Shown here piece by piece: positions 26,001 through 34,958 of a stretch of DNA of 64,000 nt. The stretch spans positions 1-64,000 of the forward strand of contig NZ_CADESW010000007.1 of NCBI RefSeq assembly GCF_902830275.1. Reading direction: 5' to 3'. A program made the translations under genes and the position numbers. Numbering within the stretch: the first letter of the stretch is position 1; each line of letters starts with the position of its first letter. This DNA is from Burkholderia stagnalis (GTDB taxonomy: Bacteria > Pseudomonadota > Gammaproteobacteria > Burkholderiales > Burkholderiaceae). Below the pieces are notes generated by a model. It was not told the DNA's origin. It searched no databases and was given only the letters and a program-made list of their open reading frames with translations.

Positions 26001-27796
26001 AGATTCATCGCCCGGCTGGTCCGATCCGTATAGCGCGTGATCAGGTGATGCCGGTACGCGTATTCGCGTGAGTCGCCGTTGCGGTCAGTCGCCACGACGA
26101 GATCCCCGTCCACGTCATAGGTATAGCGTGCCAACGTACCCATACGCCGACCTTCGGCATCGTGATGCGAGGCTTCGACAATTCGGCCTTTGTCGTCGTA
26201 GCCGAAGGCAACGGCGGCAGTGGGTGCAATCAGCCGGATCAGCCGATCGTGATCGTCATAGGCAAGCGTGATCTGGTTACCAGACCGATCCTTGACAAAG
26301 GCAAGGCGAAACGCGTCGCCCCGCTTCTCGTATGCTTCAAGCAGTTCGTGCCCGCGAGTCAGCGTGATCCACGTTTCATCGAGCCGCAAAAGCGTCTGTC
26401 CTTCGCTCCGGTCGACATGTGCTTCGCCAGGCGCGAGCAGCGGATAGTCGATGCTGCGCCCTGTCGCATCGTGGTATACGAATCCGTCACGACGCACGTC
26501 GATCCGCGTGGTATAGGGCGTAATCCAGCGCGCGCCCAGTTCGCCCTGCGCATCGTTGGCGTCGAAGAACGATCGATAGGTGCGCGTCCAGACCATCGGA
26601 AGAACGCCAGGCACCGTAAAATCGTGATGTTCGAGCCGCTCGTCGCCAAGCGCGAAGCCCACGGAACGCTTCGTCGCAACCGACGGTGAACGAACCGGAC
26701 AATTGACCTTGCTGTCATTCGGCCCCGGATGCTTCGCCGGCTCCGTATGCCGCACCGTCTCCTTCTGCCCTTCGCCCTCCTGGCGATGAACCTTCGTCGC
26801 GCCCTGCTCCTTGATCCCCGTCGAATGCACCTTCTGCTTGCGCAGGATGTCGCGCTTCTTCTCGATCGCGACCTGAATCAGGTTGATCAACCAGCCGATC
26901 TTGCCCGCGTCGACCCCGCCTAGCGCAAGGATCTTCTCCTTGACCACCGGCACCATCGTACGCAATGCCTTCGCCATCTTCAGCAGCGGCTCGCGGTACT
27001 TCAGGTCCAGCACCTTCGCCGCCCGCGTCCCGGCATTGATCACCCCCTTCGCCTCGATCTTCACGAAATCGACGAACAGGTGTCCCAGGCTCGAAAACGT
27101 CTTGCTCGCGTCATGCGCGGCGAATCCCGCCGCGATCTGGCTCGCGTGACGTTCCGCCGCGCGGACGTTGTGCGCGGCACTGATCGGCTTCTCGCCCGCG
27201 ACTTCCTCGAATAGGTGCGCAAACCCGATCAAAAACTTCTCGATGTACTCGGCGCACGTCTTGAGGACGCTGTTCAGTTCCTTCGTCACCCCGTCGACGA
27301 AGCTCTGAATCTTGCCTGCGAACTGCTCGCTCAGGCTGTCGATCAGCGCCTGCAGCAGCGCGGTCTGCATGACCTGCAACGATGCCTCACCCAAAGCCTT
27401 GCCGCTCTGCACGACCTTCTGCCGTACCAGCTTCATGACAGGCCGCATGCCCATGCGGAACTGGGCCGTGCCGGGCGGCACCGGAACGATGCCGATCAGG
27501 TCGAGGCCGAGGTTCAGATAATCGAATACGTCGGGATTCCGGCCATGCTGGCCATGCTCGACCATGTCCTTGATGTCGAGGACGAGATCGACGGCCGCCA
27601 TGATGTTGGCCACCACGGGCAGCGAACTCGCAACCATCTTGAGACGCTCGATGGTGATGAAATCGTCGCTGATGCCACGCAGCCAGCGGTCGCACGCCTT
27701 GATGCCGGCGCTGACGTCGGCGGTTTCGATCTGCAGCAACGGCGCGACGTAAACCTCCGTCGCCTTGGGAAGAATGACGCCCGAAGAATCGGTCAT
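23078..27796 (-). CDS. RHS-repeat polymorphic toxin with a C-terminal papain-like domain
   Basis: RHS proteins form a cocoon of YD repeats around a toxin released after cleavage. This 1572-residue product has a helical N-terminal region (about 1-360), the DUF6531-type start (CPVRSPSVATKRSVGF), YD repeats to about 1400, and the core end RYVLAPTGWVDPLGL with D1429. The variable tip (1434-1572) has H1472/H1474 in LHTHQV and C1536 in TNSCVDHV. His before Cys suits a circularly permuted NlpC/P60-like hydrolase; this is inference. No PAAR domain is seen at the N-terminus. The upstream vgrG (52 bases away) and the coupled small gene downstream place it as a T6SS cargo. Confidence 0.88.
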   Translation of the reverse strand: MTDSSGVILPKATEVYVAPLLQIETADVSAGIKACDRWLRGISDDFITIERLKMVASSLPVVANIMAAVDLVLDIKDMVEHGQHGRNPDVFDYLNLGLDLIGIVPVPPGTAQFRMGMRPVMKLVRQKVVQSGKALGEASLQVMQTALLQALIDSLSEQFAGKIQSFVDGVTKELNSVLKTCAEYIEKFLIGFAHLFEEVAGEKPISAAHNVRAAERHASQIAAGFAAHDASKTFSSLGHLFVDFVKIEAKGVINAGTRAAKVLDLKYREPLLKMAKALRTMVPVVKEKILALGGVDAGKIGWLINLIQVAIEKKRDILRKQKVHSTGIKEQGATKVHRQEGEGQKETVRHTEPAKHPGPNDSKVNCPVRSPSVATKRSVGFALGDERLEHHDFTVPGVLPMVWTRTYRSFFDANDAQGELGARWITPYTTRIDVRRDGFVYHDATGRSIDYPLLAPGEAHVDRSEGQTLLRLDETWITLTRGHELLEAYEKRGDAFRLAFVKDRSGNQITLAYDDHDRLIRLIAPTAAVAFGYDDKGRIVEASHHDAEGRRMGTLARYTYDVDGDLVVATDRNGDSREYAYRHHLITRYTDRTSRAMNLEWDGIGPKAKCVHEYADDGSFDTRFAWHPDFRMVSVTDALGSVTQHYYDLHGYTFRIVHPDGGEEWMYRDANHNLVQHTYPDGGVERMTYNGHDNLVRHVRVDGSVIEMEYDEKDQMVRIVDPQGAVWLREYDDAGRVAVETDPLGHKTTYSYNAQGLPTEVTDAKGGTKVLAYNDAGQLISHTDCSGKTTAWAHDAQGRLIKTTDALGGATIYQYGGNGRLESIRTAAGVKRIQYDAEGRLIVVTDPLERTTRYSYDGAGRVATRTDALGHSLSYGYDRLGRLVRLTDSNHASYQCKYDPVGRLLETIGFDGTETRYIYDEDTGYVSTIDTAGKITQVEFDRGGRLTRRACGDAEERFAYDALGRLVDARNACSRVQHFFDLAGNLVREHHAYDLFGVQRSYVWHHTYDELGVRIGTVRPDGHKIDWLTYGSGHVHGMVLDGEARVHFERDDLHREIHRSYASKLEQRTEYDSAGRLQRHTLRRENAPAPLSARHYRYDAAGQLMHVEDSRQGLFDYRYDPVGQLIESIGHGGTERFAFDPASNLIGAGSPEHARTLTPASPGRSGSTLPPQVPRVLGNLLREYSGAHFRYDSHGNVIEKRTPGGVQRFEWDAFNRLARARIETATRQTDARYFYDAAGRRIAKEVDGIATVFGWDGNKLAYESDGERSTHYVYEAGSFVPLAQYVSASVGGMPTPSHDNSARYAPEDDPLQQIPDPGRDAHLYYYHCDQVGTPLMLTDELGDIVWEARYKAWGEAKEIIARVSRTTRHAVRNAIRFQGQQFDEETGLAYNRHRYYDATTARYVSADPIGLLGGVNPFRYVLAPTGWVDPLGLSEDPCCSCGGKAIIRHYRVENSATGHYTVEVESGYMSLHTHQVTRTEAGDTTIVNERRSRLMDGDPILHTAEVPLPDARAAIAYQQSQIGKDIGKYDERTNSCVDHVASVLRAGGADVPQGPLGQMRYLGKLGFKAKVK

Positions 27797-27848
27797 AACG
27801 GTTCTTGTGTTCGAAAGTGTGTGGGTCGCGTCCGGCGCGAATGGCTCG

Positions 27849-30800
27849 TCAGAGCGAGGTCAATGCAGGTGCGGCGCTACGTGCCGCTTGCGCGAGCGCA
27901 CCGACCTGCTTCGCCGCGGCGCCGAGCTGGCTCGCCTGCGCCAGCGCCGCGCTCGCGCCGGATGGCAATGCCTGGGAAAGCGCGCCTTGCGCAACGCTCA
28001 TCGCCTGGCCGGCCAAGGCCTGGCCGATGCCGCCGTTGGCGACCTGACCTGCGACACCCGCCAGTTGCGTCGCGCCCGACACCGCGCTCATTGCGCCTTG
28101 CGGCAACGCGCTGGCAAGTGCGCCCTGTGCAACGCTCATCGCCTGGCCGATGCCGCCCTGCGCCGCCTGTCCGGCGACGCCAGCCAGTTTCGTGGCCCCC
28201 GACACCGCGCCCATCGCGCCCGGCGGCAACAAGCCGCCCAGCTGCGACATGGCCGTCGCGGCCGCGTCGGCCGGCTGCGAAGGCTTCGCAGGCCATTGCG
28301 CCGCCTTGAATACGCTCGACGGATCGTATTGGTTGCGCGAATCCTCGCCGAACTGAACGTGTGCGGCGCCGGCCGGCAAGCCGCTCACGATCGTGTGCCC
28401 CCTCGCGTCGAGTGCGCCTTCGCGCAACACGCCGCCATTGGCATCCAGCACCGTGAACTTGCCACCCTTGAAGCCTTCGCCGTTCGCGTACTGGTGCAGC
28501 AACTCCAGTTGCCCCGGCTGATCCGGCCTCGGGCTCGGCAGCGGATACCCCTTGCTCGCCGGCCCGCTGAACGTATGCGACGCGCCCTTCACGTCGATTT
28601 TCCCCGGGGCATGGATCTCGATCTGTCCACCCTTGATGCGGATGTATGCGCCGCCGCTCGTCAGCAGGATTTCCTGGTCGGCGGCAACATCGATCTTGTC
28701 GGTCGCCGACAGCAATTTGACCGTCTTCTGCGCGGTCACCTCGACGTTGTCCGATTGCGCCTGGATCTCGACCTTGCCCTTGCCCGCGAACAGCTTGATC
28801 CCCGCGTTCTGCACGAACAGGCTCAGCTTCTGCCCGATGCTCGCCAGCAGCGACTTGCCGGCCGCGACATGCACGCTCTGCCCGCTCGCAACGTTCACAT
28901 GATCGTTCGCGACTACATGCACCGACTGCTGCGTCGACATCCCGATCCCGGACGGGCTGCCGAACAGCATCACCGGTTCCTTGAATGCGTTCGCGCTGCC
29001 CGTGCCGCCGCCCGCCGTGCGGCCGCCCGATGCGCTGCCCGATACACTTTCTTGCGTCGCATCGGTGAACGCGCGCATCGTGTCGTGCGCGTCCTTCAGG
29101 CTTTCCGCCTGGTGCTGTTCGCTCACGCCCGACAGCGACTCGACGAGGCTCTCGGCATTCACGAGCTGCTGCTGCGTTTCCTTTACGTCCAGCGGCTGGC
29201 TGTTCGGCGCCTTCGGGTGCGTGGTCACGTACAGGCCCTGGCTCGCGCGCACCGCACCGTATGCATCCGAGCGCAGATCGAACCCGCTGCCGAGATACGA
29301 CCCGCGCGAATTGCCGTTCTGGTCGATCAGGTAGCCGAGATGCAGCAGGCTGTTCGCGCTGCTGCTCATCAGCTGCACGCGGTTCTGGCCGGTCGCATCG
29401 TCCATCACGAGCTGGTTGTAGCCGCCGCCCGAATATTCCTTCGAGCGGTAGCCGGACAGAATCCCGTCGCTATGCCATTGCGGCTTGATCGCGCCGTTGT
29501 ACACGCGGCCGACGGCCAGCGGCCGGTCGCAATCGCCGCCGACGTAGTCGATCAGCACTTCCTCGCCGATGCGCGGCATGTGCACGCCGCCATAGCCGCC
29601 GCCGGAATCCGATTGCACGACGCGCACCCAGCACGATGCGTTCTCGTCGCCCGGGTTCACACGATCCCAGACGAACCGCACGCGAATGCGGTTCAGCTCG
29701 TCGGTGTAGACCTCTTCGCCTCGCGGCCCGACGACGATCGCCGTCTCGAGATGCATCTCCGGCTTGCGATGCTCGAACGGGCTGCGATACGGCACGCTCG
29801 CGCGCTGCGCTTCGACCTCGACGAGATAGAAGCCCACCGAGCCGTCGCCATGCGGCACCTGAAGCGCAGACGCGCCTTGATACCTCGCACGGATGCGCTC
29901 AAGCTCTGGCCCCAGGCCATGTGGAAAGTGCGGACCGTCGCTCGACACCGGCAGGTTGTTCTCGATCCACCACGCCACTTCGATCGTCGCGAACTCGCGC
30001 TGGTCGGCCGGGTCGCGATCGTGCTCGGGATGGTCCGACAGCGTGAAGCGCCGCCCCGCGTCGATACCGCGCACGCCGCCCGCGGCGTGGAAGCGCTTCG
30101 CCTGCGACTCCCATTCCTCCATCCGGACCTTCGTCAGACGGTCGCCGCGCGACTGGTCGAGATAGGTATACGCGCCGGTGTACTCGTAGACCTCGAGCTG
30201 GTCCGGCAAGGCGCCTTGGCCCGCCATCGTCGGCACGTTGGTGCCTTTCGGGTTGGTGGATACCGATGGATTCTTGTAGTCGAACGTCCGGGTCGACAGC
30301 GTCACGCTTTGCAGCGTGCGGGTGCCCGACCATTGCGTGAACGCATCCGTCTCGCTCGAGGCGCCCGCGCGATAGAAGCGCACCGTCTCCGGCGACAGCG
30401 GCGCGCACGTCTGCAGGTTATCGGTGATCACGAGCGTATGCGACTTGCCGTCGCCCGCCTGTTCCCAGCAGGCGAACAGCCCTTCGCTCTCCATCAGCCG
30501 GTGCACGAAATCCCAGTCCGTCTCGCTCTGGCGCGTATACGAACGGCTCGGCAGCGGCTGCGACAGCGCGAAGCGGTATCGGCCCCGGGCTTCGGGGTGC
30601 ATGTCCAGGACCTCGGAGATGATCTCGTCGACGTGCTTGTCGATCCAGATCTTCTGGTCGCGGCGAAACCGTAGCACGTGCATCCACGCGCGCAGTTCGA
30701 TCTGGTAAGTCGTTATGCCACCGTTCGCGCCCAGCCGGCGCACGGTGTAGATGTAGCCGCTCACCGGCCGGTACGACTTGTCCGCCTGTTGAATCCAGAG

Positions 30801-31013
30801 CGTCGCCGGCTGGGCGATCAGCTTCTTCAGCTCGAGACCGCCATCCGTCGACATGACGTCGAGCGTGAATGAATAGTCTCGTCCGATTCGCGATCGCCCC
30901 ACTGCCCGCTGGACGGCGAGTGCGTTCTCGCCGAGCGGGGTTGCGAGCTTGAGTAAACGGTCCTGCTGAATCAGGCCGCCACGAATCGCAGCGGCTATGT
31001 CCGGCATGTTCAT
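27849..31013 (-). CDS. vgrG: VgrG with TTR-like and Ala/Gly-rich C-terminal extension
   Basis: The 1054-residue product has a complete VgrG core: gp27-like N-terminus (SRIGRDYSFTLDV, RLMESEGLFACWEQ), OB fold (IGEEVLIDYVGGDCDRPLAVGRVYN) and DUF2345 needle up to about 850. A beta-sandwich segment follows (GKFTVLDANGGVLREGALD), like the transthyretin-type extension of other VgrGs. The last 160 residues are low-complexity Ala/Gly with two near-identical units of the form GAMxAVSGATxLAGVAGQ. It precedes the RHS gene and probably loads it. The ATG at 31013 has AGGG upstream. Confidence 0.92.
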   Translation of the reverse strand: MNMPDIAAAIRGGLIQQDRLLKLATPLGENALAVQRAVGRSRIGRDYSFTLDVMSTDGGLELKKLIAQPATLWIQQADKSYRPVSGYIYTVRRLGANGGITTYQIELRAWMHVLRFRRDQKIWIDKHVDEIISEVLDMHPEARGRYRFALSQPLPSRSYTRQSETDWDFVHRLMESEGLFACWEQAGDGKSHTLVITDNLQTCAPLSPETVRFYRAGASSETDAFTQWSGTRTLQSVTLSTRTFDYKNPSVSTNPKGTNVPTMAGQGALPDQLEVYEYTGAYTYLDQSRGDRLTKVRMEEWESQAKRFHAAGGVRGIDAGRRFTLSDHPEHDRDPADQREFATIEVAWWIENNLPVSSDGPHFPHGLGPELERIRARYQGASALQVPHGDGSVGFYLVEVEAQRASVPYRSPFEHRKPEMHLETAIVVGPRGEEVYTDELNRIRVRFVWDRVNPGDENASCWVRVVQSDSGGGYGGVHMPRIGEEVLIDYVGGDCDRPLAVGRVYNGAIKPQWHSDGILSGYRSKEYSGGGYNQLVMDDATGQNRVQLMSSSANSLLHLGYLIDQNGNSRGSYLGSGFDLRSDAYGAVRASQGLYVTTHPKAPNSQPLDVKETQQQLVNAESLVESLSGVSEQHQAESLKDAHDTMRAFTDATQESVSGSASGGRTAGGGTGSANAFKEPVMLFGSPSGIGMSTQQSVHVVANDHVNVASGQSVHVAAGKSLLASIGQKLSLFVQNAGIKLFAGKGKVEIQAQSDNVEVTAQKTVKLLSATDKIDVAADQEILLTSGGAYIRIKGGQIEIHAPGKIDVKGASHTFSGPASKGYPLPSPRPDQPGQLELLHQYANGEGFKGGKFTVLDANGGVLREGALDARGHTIVSGLPAGAAHVQFGEDSRNQYDPSSVFKAAQWPAKPSQPADAAATAMSQLGGLLPPGAMGAVSGATKLAGVAGQAAQGGIGQAMSVAQGALASALPQGAMSAVSGATQLAGVAGQVANGGIGQALAGQAMSVAQGALSQALPSGASAALAQASQLGAAAKQVGALAQAARSAAPALTSL

Positions 31014-31324
31014 ATTGCGGCCCTTTTTATTTCAGCACCCTCGGATGGTGTCTGTTGCGCTATCGCGCGGAATTCTACAGTCGAATCAGGGCAGTAAGGT
31101 AACGCCGCGCGAATCGGCCAGCGGATTTATTTCAGGGCGTGAAAGGATGTGTCCGTGGCGTCGGGACATCGCGTGTCCGCGACGTGATGCCGGTGCCGCG
31201 CGATGGCGGTCCTCTTGGCTGAACCACAGCATTCCGCTTCTTCTATGCACCGCTCACAGTCGCCGCCCTGTGGTTGTCCAATGGTTTTGAACCGATATGT
31301 ATATAAACGTAGTAGTAGTTAACA

Positions 31325-31535
31325 AGCCGCGCGCGAATCTGTGGATAACTCCCCAAACCCCCTGAGAAATCAACACGCTGCCGGATTCATAACCCCCCGA
31401 GACTCGGGTGCAAAGTTCTGTGGAGCACAGAACAACTTTCGCCCCGGCTCACAGCCGCCACAGATATCCCGAATCGTTCCACTGTGAATCCAGAGGCTTG
31501 CAGGGCGGTTATCCAGAAGGAAATGTGGATAACCC
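31325..31535. repeat. Degenerate, partly inverted relatives of the 40-bp TATCCACA repeat
   Basis: TGTGGATAA (complement of TTATCCACA) occurs exactly at 31340-31348 and 31524-31532. GCGGTTATCCAGAAG at about 31505 is preceded by a stretch matching the middle of the 40-bp repeat (GAGGCTTGCAGG). The reverse strand before 31348 also matches its GTTTG...GG pattern. These look like older copies of the same family, in both orientations, just upstream of the tRNA. Confidence 0.45.
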
Positions 31536-31601
31536 CGCGGCACGGACGCGTCGCGCTGTGCACCCCCACACGCGCCCGCGAAAGAATTTTCACCAAACCC
31601 C

Positions 31602-31630
31602 TTGTGCTCCGCACAAAGCCTGCCTATAAT
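31602..31630 (+). promoter_or_regulatory. Promoter of tRNA-Val
   Basis: TTGTGC (31602-31607), 17 bases, TATAAT (31625-31630) is a near-consensus sigma-70 promoter ending 12 bases before the tRNA. Confidence 0.8.
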
Positions 31631-31642
31631 CTGCGGCTTCTT

Positions 31643-31719
31643 AGGCTCGTAGCTCAGTTGGTTAGAGCACCACCTTGACATGGTGGGGGTCGTTGGTTCG
31701 AATCCAATCGAGCCTACCA
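31643..31719 (+). tRNA. tRNA-Val (anticodon GAC)
   Basis: The acceptor arms AGGCTCG and CGAGCCT pair, the D arm is GCTCAGTTGGTTAGAGC, and the anticodon stem CCACC/GGTGG encloses TTGACAT with GAC at the centre. The T arm contains GGTTCGAATCC. The CCA end is encoded. The gene lies at the right border of the second T6SS island, a common integration point, but I see no duplicated tRNA end that would mark an att site. Confidence 0.95.
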
Positions 31720-31785
31720 ACGCACAATCGAAGGGGTCCGGCAGTGTGCATCGCCCGCAGGCGAAGCGACTAGCCAATCGTATAA

Positions 31786-31818
31786 ACGCCGCGCGACAGG
31801 TTCGCGCGGCGTTTTTTT
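31786..31818 (+). terminator. Rho-independent terminator after tRNA-Val
   Basis: ACGCCGCGCGA, loop CAGGT, TCGCGCGGCGT forms an 11-bp stem followed by seven T residues. It lies between the tRNA and the convergent epimerase gene. Confidence 0.85.
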
Positions 31819-31838
31819 ATTGCGCCTTCACTACGTCT

Positions 31839-33053
31839 TCACGCCGAACGCAGCGCATGCAGCCCCATCGCGAGCGCGTTGTACGGCATCTCCCCCGCCC
31901 CCATCCCGAAGTTCACGATGTTCGGCAGCGCATGCGGCCGGTTCAGCAGCGCATGCACGATCCGCTCGCACGCATGGCCGTCGCCATACGGATTGCTCGC
32001 ATGCGCCATCTCGTCGTACGCGCGGTCGTTGCCGATCAGGCGCGACGCCTCGTCCACCAGGCGTTCCGCATCCGTGCCGACGAGCCGCGCATTGCCGGCC
32101 TGCACGGCCTCCGGCCGCTCGCAGGTGTCGCGTGTGACGAGCACCGGCTTGCCGAGCGCCGGCGCCTCCTCCTGGATCCCGCACGAGTCGGTGATGATGA
32201 AGTGCGCGCGCGACATCAGGAACACGAACGACAGATACGCCTGCGGTTCGATCACGTGCAGGTTCGCAATCCCTTCGAGCAGCGCCTGCATCGGCTCGTC
32301 CACGCTCGATTCGCCATGCAGCGCATAGACGAACTGCACGTCGCGGTGCCGGCCCGCGAGGATCCGCAGCGCATGGCCGAAGCACGCGCGCATCTCGCCG
32401 GTGTAGAAGTGATGGCCGGACACCAGCACGATGCGCCCGGTGCCGTCGACGAACGGATAGCGTGCGGCGATCGCGCGCGCGAACGCGTCGTCGCGCTCGA
32501 GGATGCGCCGCACGCCCTGCAGCGCGTCGATCAGCGTGTCGCCGCTCAGCACGACGCTGTCGGCCGGCACGCCCTCGCTGTACAGGTTGCGCCGCGCGCG
32601 CTCGGTCGGCGCGAAATGCCAGCTCGACACCGCATCGGTGATGCGGCGGTTCAGCTCCTCCGGCCACGGCGACCAGATGTCGCCGCTGCGCAGGCCCGCC
32701 TCGACGTGCGCGACCGGCAAATACCGGTAAAACGCCGCGAGGCTCACCATCAGCGTCGTGATGGTGTCGCCGTACACCACCACGCTATCCGGGTGCAGCC
32801 GGTCGAACAGGCCGCCGATCGCCTGCAGCAGGCCCGACGTCGAGTCGGCCTGCGCATGGCCGGCGTCCGTCAGGTTCAGCGTGTAGTCGGGCATCACGTC
32901 GAACAGCGCGAGCAACGGCTCGAAGGTCTCCCGGCGCCGCACGGTGACGCACACCTTCGCGTCGACGTTGCCGTGGGCCCGCAGCGCGCGCACGAGCGGC
33001 GCCATCCCGACCGCCTCCTGGCGCGTGCCGAATACAAACAGGAATTTCCGCAT
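31839..33053 (-). CDS. WecB-like non-hydrolysing UDP-N-acetylglucosamine 2-epimerase homologue, atypical active site
   Basis: The 404-residue product has the two-Rossmann GT-B fold of WecB, which converts UDP-GlcNAc to UDP-ManNAc. Family segments are FGTRxEA (start), [59 protein letters not shown]. Two hallmark motifs differ: GTRPEAIKMAP reads [11 protein letters not shown], losing the conserved Lys, and GHRREN reads GHHFYTGEM. The start [11 protein letters not shown] at 33053 is chosen because the longer frame adds unlikely sequence. It stands alone with no polysaccharide genes around it, so a changed substrate or a loss of activity is possible. Confidence 0.8.
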   Translation of the reverse strand: MRKFLFVFGTRQEAVGMAPLVRALRAHGNVDAKVCVTVRRRETFEPLLALFDVMPDYTLNLTDAGHAQADSTSGLLQAIGGLFDRLHPDSVVVYGDTITTLMVSLAAFYRYLPVAHVEAGLRSGDIWSPWPEELNRRITDAVSSWHFAPTERARRNLYSEGVPADSVVLSGDTLIDALQGVRRILERDDAFARAIAARYPFVDGTGRIVLVSGHHFYTGEMRACFGHALRILAGRHRDVQFVYALHGESSVDEPMQALLEGIANLHVIEPQAYLSFVFLMSRAHFIITDSCGIQEEAPALGKPVLVTRDTCERPEAVQAGNARLVGTDAERLVDEASRLIGNDRAYDEMAHASNPYGDGHACERIVHALLNRPHALPNIVNFGMGAGEMPYNALAMGLHALRSA

Positions 33054-34958
33054 GTCGAACCTCGAATCGCTCCCTGATTCCGTTCGTCCAGGCGCGCGAG
33101 GCGAGCCCGCGCGCAAGCACGGGTGGATCGGCGGCGCAGTGCGGCCATGAGCTGCCGGGCCGCCGCCCGGTTGACAACCTGCAACCGGCGGCCGGCAGGC
33201 CGCGCTGCGTTAAAGGCCGGGGCCGTTTCGTCGTGGGGGCATGCGCCGGCGAAGCGTCCTCGTGCCCGCCATCTCATTGCGAGTGGCAAGTCATGTCATT
33301 TGTCGTACCTCGTCATCCCATCGGGATCATCGGCCCAATGTGTCGCGGCGCCGCGAATGCGAGCGCGGGCTGCGTGCGGTGTATCGGATGCTGCAAGTTT
33401 CAAACCAGCCGCGCCGTGCCCGGCAACCGCGTCGCGTGGCGCGCGCGGGCGTCGGGCGGCCCGCACCGGAACGTTACACACGTGATACGGCGCAAGGCCG
33501 GCTGCATGCACCCGCGATGCATCGCGAAGCGCTACGCGCGCCGCCGCCGCCATCCGTGCCGGAACGATGTGCGCACGTCTCATGCCTGCACGCGACTCGC
33601 AGGGTCGACCGTTGCGCATGCATGGGGATTTTCCCCACGCCGGCGTATGTCGCGGGCGATGGTGCGGAAACGTTGCGTCGGTGAAACGGGCCCCGGTGCC
33701 CGCGTGGCGGCCGCTGCATGGAGACGGCGGGCAAGCGCTATTTGCAAACGCGCGGCGAATCGTCAGGCACGCCCATGCGCATGCGGCACGCCGATTGCGC
33801 ATGCTTCGGCTGCACGACGGCCCGCCGTCGGCCGAAGGACATGCGCGCCGCGGCCCGCAAAACGCTGATACGCCGATGAATCAAAAACCTTTCACGCACA
33901 CGGCCGCGCATGCCGCGAACCCGCGCCTGCACCTTGCCGGACGGGGCGCGCCGCGCGATGGCTCGGCCTTTGCTTCCAATGAAACATGCCCCGTCCCGGC
34001 AGCGCGAACGACTAGCGGTACACATCGGGACGGCTATATGCAGTTGATACGAGGCCGGGAAACGGCGTGAGGGACCAGCATCCGCGGCGCCGCTGGCGGG
34101 AAACGGCGCCGCGAACCGATGCCTGCTCCGCCTGCTCCTCTTGAATCCTGTCCGTCCGCGACGGCGATCCTGACGCGGACACGGGGACGAACGATGAAGG
34201 ACTGCCGGGCGGGTTCGTTCTGCGTCGACGAGGTGTGGCTGCTCGCGCTCGCATGCGCGCTGGCGCCATGCGATGCGGCGCTGGCGTGCCGCGCATGTCG
34301 CGACGTCGCGTTCCTGCCGACCTGCTCGGCTGCCTGGCTGTGGCTCGCGGCGCTGCTGCTCTGCGGGCGCGACGTGTGCCCGGTGTCGCGTTGCCCCGCC
34401 CTGTCCCTGCGCACCTGGCCGTTTCCGCCGCTCGTCGACCTGCCGGGCTCGCGCGCCGCGTCGGGCGTGCCGTGCCGCGAATGGCCCGTGTCGATCGTCC
34501 CTGCTCTCGCCTGCGTCATGCCGGCCACGCTGCCCGTACCGGTCGTCGACGACAGCCGCATCCGCGAGTCGCTGTCGCCGCCGCGCCGCGCGGCCGGCCA
34601 GTTCGACGGCACGCCGACGCATCGCATCGTGCGGCACGTGCCCGCAAGCCGCCGTCGCGCGGCCTTGCTCGCGTTCGGCCGCACCCGCCGAACCCGCCGC
34701 GCATCCACGCGCCGCACGCCCGCCCGGGCGCTGCCATGCAGCGCGCTCGCGTGCCTGCTGTCGCTGGATCTGGATGCGCCGCGCTCGCCGTGCGCGAGCC
34801 TCGGCATCGCGGCCGGCACGCTCACGCGGGCCACACGCGCACGCCGTATCGCCGCGCGCCAGCATCACGACGGCCGCGGCCGTCACGCCGGATTGTTTCG
34901 CTTGCGTGCCGAGCGCTCGTGCGCACGGCACCGGTCTTTTCACTGGAGGTAACGCGTC
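33054..34958. other. 1.9-kb GC-rich region without a convincing gene
   Basis: Between the epimerase and glmS there is no frame that looks like a known protein. Long open frames exist on both strands, as expected in DNA of this composition; most translate to Arg/Ala-rich sequence. The only frame with raised G+C at third positions is on the plus strand from 34194 (next entry). The last bases hold the strong glmS ribosome binding site (GGAGG). Confidence 0.5.
34194..34952 (+). CDS. Doubtful ORF upstream of glmS
   Basis: The 252-codon frame starts ATG at 34194 and stops with TAA inside the glmS ribosome binding site, 6 bases before the glmS start. Its first half has mostly G or C at third positions and a Cys/Trp/Leu-rich product (CVDEVWLLALACALAPCDAAL). 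The second half is Arg-rich and unlikely. No family is recognised. It may be a decayed gene or chance. Confidence 0.2.
   Translation: MKDCRAGSFCVDEVWLLALACALAPCDAALACRACRDVAFLPTCSAAWLWLAALLLCGRDVCPVSRCPALSLRTWPFPPLVDLPGSRAASGVPCREWPVSIVPALACVMPATLPVPVVDDSRIRESLSPPRRAAGQFDGTPTHRIVRHVPASRRRAALLAFGRTRRTRRASTRRTPARALPCSALACLLSLDLDAPRSPCASLGIAAGTLTRATRARRIAARQHHDGRGRHAGLFRLRAERSCARHRSFHWR

Larger units (their letters stand above)
31014..31642. other. 629-bp region between vgrG and tRNA-Val, no gene seen
   Basis: The stretch has no reading frame with a coding pattern. It contains an A+T-rich patch near 31290-31325 and several TTATCCACA-type sequences (next entry). It ends with the tRNA promoter. 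It may hold the vgrG promoter, which I could not place. Confidence 0.5.

Noticed and set aside
27765..30674. 969-codon plus-strand frame opposite vgrG
   Set aside because: Antisense shadow of a clear VgrG; no domain recognised.
31643..31719. tRNA-Val as a used integration site
   Set aside because: No integrase gene and no duplicated tRNA 3' end could be found in the window.
34800..34958. glmS ribozyme/riboswitch
   Set aside because: That element is known from Gram-positive bacteria; no matching core is seen before this gene.
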